From the NCBI GenBank assembly GCA_964592255.1, contig CAZQCI010000035.1, positions 1 through 17,575 on the forward strand: DNA of 17,575 nt, in the 5' to 3' direction. The DNA comes from CAZQCI01 sp964592255 (lineage in GTDB: Bacteria > UBA10199 > SBBF01). Below, piece after piece: positions 14,248-17,575 of the stretch; position 1 is the stretch's first letter; the number at the start of each line of letters is the position of its first letter. Position numbers and translations under genes: made by a program. Under the pieces are notes generated by a model. That model was not told the DNA's origin and ran no database searches. It was given only the letters and a program-made list of their open reading frames with translations.

Positions 14248-15237
14248 CTAATTCCCCAACACATAATTAAAAATCAAAGGGGCCACGATGCTGGCATCCG
14301 ATTCGATGATGTAGCGCGGGGTTTTGGCTCCAAGTTTGCCCCAGGTGATTTTTTCGTTGGGGACCGCGCCGCTGTAGGATCCGAAGGATGTGGTGCTGTC
14401 GCTGATTTGGCAGAAATAGCCCCACAATTTACACTTTTTCAATAAATCTTGGGTGATGAGGGGGACCACGCAGATGGGGAAGTCACCGGCAATGCCGCCG
14501 CCGATTTGGAAGAAGCCTAGCGAGCGTTTGGCGGTCATCTCTTGATACCAATCGATTAACCATGCCATTTGTTCCAAACCGCTTTTTACCACGTTAAAGC
14601 GGCTGACGTTCTTTTTAATTACGTTGGAAACAAAAATATTTCCTAAAGTGGAATCTTCCCACCCGGGTGTAAAGATCGGCAGATTTTTTTCGGCAGCTGC
14701 CAGCATCCATGAATTTTTGGGGTCAATCTGATATTCTTTTTTGGACAGCTCCGTTCGTAAAAGCTGATACATAAATTGAAAAGGAAAATAAGATTTTCCT
14801 TCGCGGTCGGCTTTCATCCATAATTTTAAAACTTTTTTCTCGATGGCACGCAGCGCTTCTTCTTCTGGAATACAGGTATCTGTGACACGGTTTAAACCTT
14901 TGTTACAGAGTGCTTGTTCTTCTTTATCCGTAAGATTGCGGTAATTGGGCACGCGTTTGTAGTGTTTATGGGCTACTAGATTGAAGATGTCTTCTTCTAA
15001 ATTGGCGCCCGTGCAACAAATGCCATGTACTTTGTTCTGACGAATCATCTCGGCTAAAGAAATTCCCAGTTCAGCCGTACTCATGGCCCCCGCTAAGGTG
15101 ACAAACATCTTATTGCCTTTTTTTAAAAAATCTACGTAACCTTGGGCGGCATCCACTAAAGCGGCAGCATTAAAATGCTTGTAGTTGGTTTGCATGAATC
15201 GACGTAAAGTTAATTTGGGGGCAGAATTTTTTTTCAT
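14248..15237 (-). CDS. Deoxyhypusine synthase-like protein (likely polyamine metabolism)
   Basis: A cytoplasmic NAD-dependent aminobutyl-transfer enzyme family. In Archaea and eukaryotes it modifies eIF5A, but bacterial members have no eIF5A target and are thought to act on polyamines (for example homospermidine formation). The product here is unproven. From the ATG at 15237 it has 329 residues. Motifs are FMQTNYKHFNAAALVDA (14-30), TLAGAMSTAELG (47-58) and TGANLEEDIFN (76-86), which is NAD-binding. GWEDSTLGN, FFQIGGGIAGDFPICVVP and SDSTTSFGSYSGAVPNEKITWGKLG follow, with Lys301 aligned to the catalytic lysine. ESDASIVAPLIF closes the domain. The frame extends upstream to 15294, but those 19 codons lie in the 15250-15317 repeat, so the internal ATG is preferred; no Shine-Dalgarno decides. 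The gene is flanked by repeat copies on both sides. Confidence 0.93.
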   Translation of the reverse strand: MKKNSAPKLTLRRFMQTNYKHFNAAALVDAAQGYVDFLKKGNKMFVTLAGAMSTAELGISLAEMIRQNKVHGICCTGANLEEDIFNLVAHKHYKRVPNYRNLTDKEEQALCNKGLNRVTDTCIPEEEALRAIEKKVLKLWMKADREGKSYFPFQFMYQLLRTELSKKEYQIDPKNSWMLAAAEKNLPIFTPGWEDSTLGNIFVSNVIKKNVSRFNVVKSGLEQMAWLIDWYQEMTAKRSLGFFQIGGGIAGDFPICVVPLITQDLLKKCKLWGYFCQISDSTTSFGSYSGAVPNEKITWGKLGAKTPRYIIESDASIVAPLIFNYVLGN

Positions 15238-15249
15238 GGATTTTTTGTC

Positions 15250-15317
15250 GTCATTGCGAGCGAAGCGAAGCCATCCATCATTCTGGACTGCCACGTTCCT
15301 TCGAGCCTCGCGATGAC
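15250..15317. repeat. Dispersed inverted repeat, copy A3
   Basis: A 68-bp element with ends GTCATTGCGAG and CTCGCGATGAC (one mismatch when inverted) and internal CTGGACTGCCACG, parallel to CTGGATTGCCACG in copy A1. It lies 12 bp upstream of the preferred start of the deoxyhypusine-synthase-like gene, and so would form its 5' untranslated region. It also supplies a spurious N-terminal extension to that open frame. Confidence 0.8.
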
Positions 15318-15471
15318 GCTCACTTTTTTGAGACCCTTCTTTAAAAAAAATGCGTCTAAATGTCTACCAAAGTCTTTCATGGGTGATGGGTTAGTTTGAA
15401 ATTTAGAAAAGTAGCCCTCATTTCGCCGGATTTTTAACCGGAATATGGTTTCCGATCATCAGGAGGTTTTT

Positions 15472-17575
15472 ATGAAACGTTTTTTCTTTTTTATTGTTCT
15501 GGCAGCCACTTTTATTCTCCGTGCTTTACCAGGCTCAGCGTCTGTTGATGTCCCCGATGTCCTTAAGCCTTGGGTAGGATGGGTTTTGCAAAAGGAACCA
15601 GAAGCGGGTTGCCCTTATGTTCAAGAAGGCCAAGAAAAGAAAATATGCGCCTGGCCTTCCACTTTGAATTTAGCGCTTCAATCCAATGGCGGTAGTTTTT
15701 CACAGTCGTGGCAATTGTGGCGTGATGGAAATATTATTCTTCCAGGAAATACTGAGAATTGGCCCAGGGACGTTGTGCTCGATGGAAAACCAGCAACAGT
15801 CATCGATCTAAAAGGCACCCCCATCATTCCCGATGTTAAAGCCGGTGTGCATGAAGTGAAAGGTCAATTTGTCTGGAACAATTTTCCAAAATCATTAGCT
15901 GTAGGCTCCTCCATTGGTTTGGTGCATTTAGTCCTTAATGGCCAAGAAAATAACGTATTTCAAAGGGACGAGGCGGGAACTTTGTGGTTTTCCAATTCTG
16001 AACAGGCCGCCAATGATGAAGAAGCCATCGAGCTGCGTGTGCACCGTAAGCTGATGGATAATGTGCCTTTTCTTTTAACAACAGAGCTTACCTTGGTTGT
16101 TTCTGGGAAAAATAGAGAAGTGACTTTGTCGCGCGTCTTACCGGATGGTTTTGTTGTGCAGGAAATTTCAGGTGATTTGCCAGCTCTTTTAAAACAAGAT
16201 GGGCATCTACAAGTACAAGTGCGTCCGGGACAATGGACAGTGACGATCACTGCCCATACGGATCATTATCAAGATACAATTTCCTTGCCGTCGATCGATG
16301 GTTTATGGGCCCCGGAGGAAGTGTGGGTTTTTCAAGCGAACCCTTCCATCCGCAATGTAGATTTAGAAGGTGTGACCATTATTGATCCGCGTCAAACTAC
16401 TTTACCCGATGATTGGCGGAGTTTTCCTACTTTCCGCATGACGGAAAAAAGCACGTTGAAATTGGTGCAGAAATCAAGAGGCAATGAAATTGTGGCGGGA
16501 GATAATTTAACTTTAAATAGAACAATGTGGCTCGATTTTAATGGTCGTGGTTTTACCCTCAGTGACGGTATCTCCGGTGAGCTTAACAGCGGGAATCGCC
16601 TACAAGTTGTGCCCGGTCTAGTTTTGGGAAGAATTTCTTTAGATGGAGTGGATCAATTTATTACTCAGCTTCCTGGTGAAGAGGGTGCTGGTGTAGAACT
16701 GCGGCAAGCTGTTTTTAATGTCCAGGCCGACAGCCGTTTATCCCGTGCGGATTCGATGAAAGTGACCGGTTGGAACCACAACTTTAATCGTGTTTTGGTT
16801 GCTCTTAATCTTCCTCCGGCTTGGAGGGTTTTTCATATTTTTGGTTCTGATGACCCCGGCCCCACTTGGATTAAAAAGTGGACTCTACTGGATTTGTTTG
16901 TTCTCATGCTTTTCTTGGTAGCCACTGCGAAACTTTGGGGGCCTAAGGCAGGAGCTATTGCGGCTGTTGGTTTTATTCTCGCTTTTCATGAAAGATTTTT
17001 CCCATTACAACTTTTTCTAGTCTTTCTTGTTGTAGCAGCCGTTTTTCGTTATTTACCCACCGGACGCTTATCTCAGCTTTTTCGTTTTACGAATATGGCG
17101 ATCATGGTTGTGTTAGGAATTGTTTTATTTCAATTTTGTTTCAAACAAGTACGTTTGGCACTGCACCCTGTCTTAGAAAAAGGAAGTTATGGGCGTACCT
17201 ATAATGACAAAGGTTCTTTAAGCCAATCGCAAACCAAACGTTCTTTTGAATCACAACCACAGGCTCCTCAGTCTGTTTCTAAGATAGATGAAACTGTCTC
17301 CGGTTCCTATGATGACAGAAAAAACAAAGTTTCTAAAATGGCCTTCCATGATCCAAAAGCGATGGTGCAGACAGGTCCAGGTATCCCTGAATGGAGCTGG
17401 AATACCCACACATTTAGTTGGTTAAGCCCTGTTGGCCCTCAGCAAACATTTCGTTTGTGTCTTATACCTCCATGGCTCACCCGTAGCCTCTCTTTGATTC
17501 AAGCGATTTTTCTGGGGTGGTTGTTTATGCTTATGAGTGGTTTTAAACCCAAATCCTGGTTTAATTCTTCGGTGT
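15472..17575 (+). CDS. Large membrane-anchored protein, N-terminal ~701 residues (runs off right edge)
   Basis: I do not recognise a named family. AGGAGG (15461-15466), 5 nt before the ATG, fixes the start. MKRFFFFIVLAATFILRALPGSA is a Sec signal peptide, with likely cleavage after Ala23. Residues about 24-465 are a beta-rich, presumably periplasmic region (many alternating hydrophobics, few cysteines). About 470-565 holds four hydrophobic segments beginning near WTLLDLFVLMLFLVA, AGAIAAVGFILAF, LQLFLVFLVVAAVF and MAIMVVLGIVLFQF. A polar, Ser/Gln/Lys-rich loop follows at about 570-680, with the motif QTGPGIPEWSWN near 630-642. Another hydrophobic segment (about 683-697) precedes the edge. The frame is open without a stop over 2.1 kb. 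A role in envelope biogenesis is only a guess. It is divergent from the deoxyhypusine-synthase-like gene. Confidence 0.85.
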   Translation, partial: MKRFFFFIVLAATFILRALPGSASVDVPDVLKPWVGWVLQKEPEAGCPYVQEGQEKKICAWPSTLNLALQSNGGSFSQSWQLWRDGNIILPGNTENWPRDVVLDGKPATVIDLKGTPIIPDVKAGVHEVKGQFVWNNFPKSLAVGSSIGLVHLVLNGQENNVFQRDEAGTLWFSNSEQAANDEEAIELRVHRKLMDNVPFLLTTELTLVVSGKNREVTLSRVLPDGFVVQEISGDLPALLKQDGHLQVQVRPGQWTVTITAHTDHYQDTISLPSIDGLWAPEEVWVFQANPSIRNVDLEGVTIIDPRQTTLPDDWRSFPTFRMTEKSTLKLVQKSRGNEIVAGDNLTLNRTMWLDFNGRGFTLSDGISGELNSGNRLQVVPGLVLGRISLDGVDQFITQLPGEEGAGVELRQAVFNVQADSRLSRADSMKVTGWNHNFNRVLVALNLPPAWRVFHIFGSDDPGPTWIKKWTLLDLFVLMLFLVATAKLWGPKAGAIAAVGFILAFHERFFPLQLFLVFLVVAAVFRYLPTGRLSQLFRFTNMAIMVVLGIVLFQFCFKQVRLALHPVLEKGSYGRTYNDKGSLSQSQTKRSFESQPQAPQSVSKIDETVSGSYDDRKNKVSKMAFHDPKAMVQTGPGIPEWSWNTHTFSWLSPVGPQQTFRLCLIPPWLTRSLSLIQAIFLGWLFMLMSGFKPKSWFNSSV

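Noticed and set aside
15238..15294. N-terminal extension of the deoxyhypusine-synthase-like frame (MAVQNDGWLRFARNDDKKS)
   Set aside because: These codons are translated repeat A3, do not match the family, and a methionine at 15237 gives a normal N-terminus.

Overview
The window reads as chromosomal DNA of a Gram-negative bacterium of moderate GC. The likely source is a deltaproteobacterial-grade lineage (Myxococcota, Bdellovibrionota or a related uncultured group). This is inferred from the Asp/Thr/Gly-rich lipoprotein linker, the CSLREA/choice-of-anchor-Q beta-helix protein, the bacterial deoxyhypusine-synthase-like enzyme and the ChoD-type GMC oxidoreductase. No single gene fixes the taxon.

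Layout, left to right. (1) The 5' two-fifths or so of ileS lies on the minus strand and runs off the left edge. A long imperfect palindrome and a tRNA-Leu(CAA) gene on the plus strand follow. (2) An unrecognised 574-residue protein gene (minus) is divergent from a 773-residue beta-helix lipoprotein gene (plus). The short region between them carries two dyad sequences and a tandem 10-bp repeat. (3) fumC (minus) converges on the beta-helix gene with only 4 bp between the stop codons. (4) A gene-poor stretch of about 530 bp holds decayed fragments: a frameshifted BRO-N (phage antirepressor type) domain and a piece resembling an antitoxin C-terminus. (5) A small lipoprotein gene (plus) converges on a GMC-family FAD oxidoreductase gene (minus). 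(6) A minus-strand sulfate import operon, sbp-cysT-cysW-cysA, is followed by the GMC gene in the same direction. (7) A deoxyhypusine-synthase-like gene (minus) lies between two copies of a dispersed inverted repeat. (8) The start of a large exported or membrane protein gene (plus) runs off the right edge.

The housekeeping genes are conventional: isoleucine charging, the fumarase step of the TCA cycle, and the sulfate ABC importer (lipoprotein binding protein, two permeases, ATPase). The more unusual material is non-coding or accessory. A family of short inverted repeats (10003-10081, 11157-11211, 14204-14245, 15250-15317) sits 1-12 bp from gene ends. The sbp leader can fold into nested stems and can pair its own Shine-Dalgarno with an upstream complement, so it is the best candidate here for an undescribed cis-regulatory RNA. 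Two lipoproteins have very short signal peptides without positive charge and share a similar N-terminus. No CRISPR array, intact insertion sequence or complete defence system was seen.
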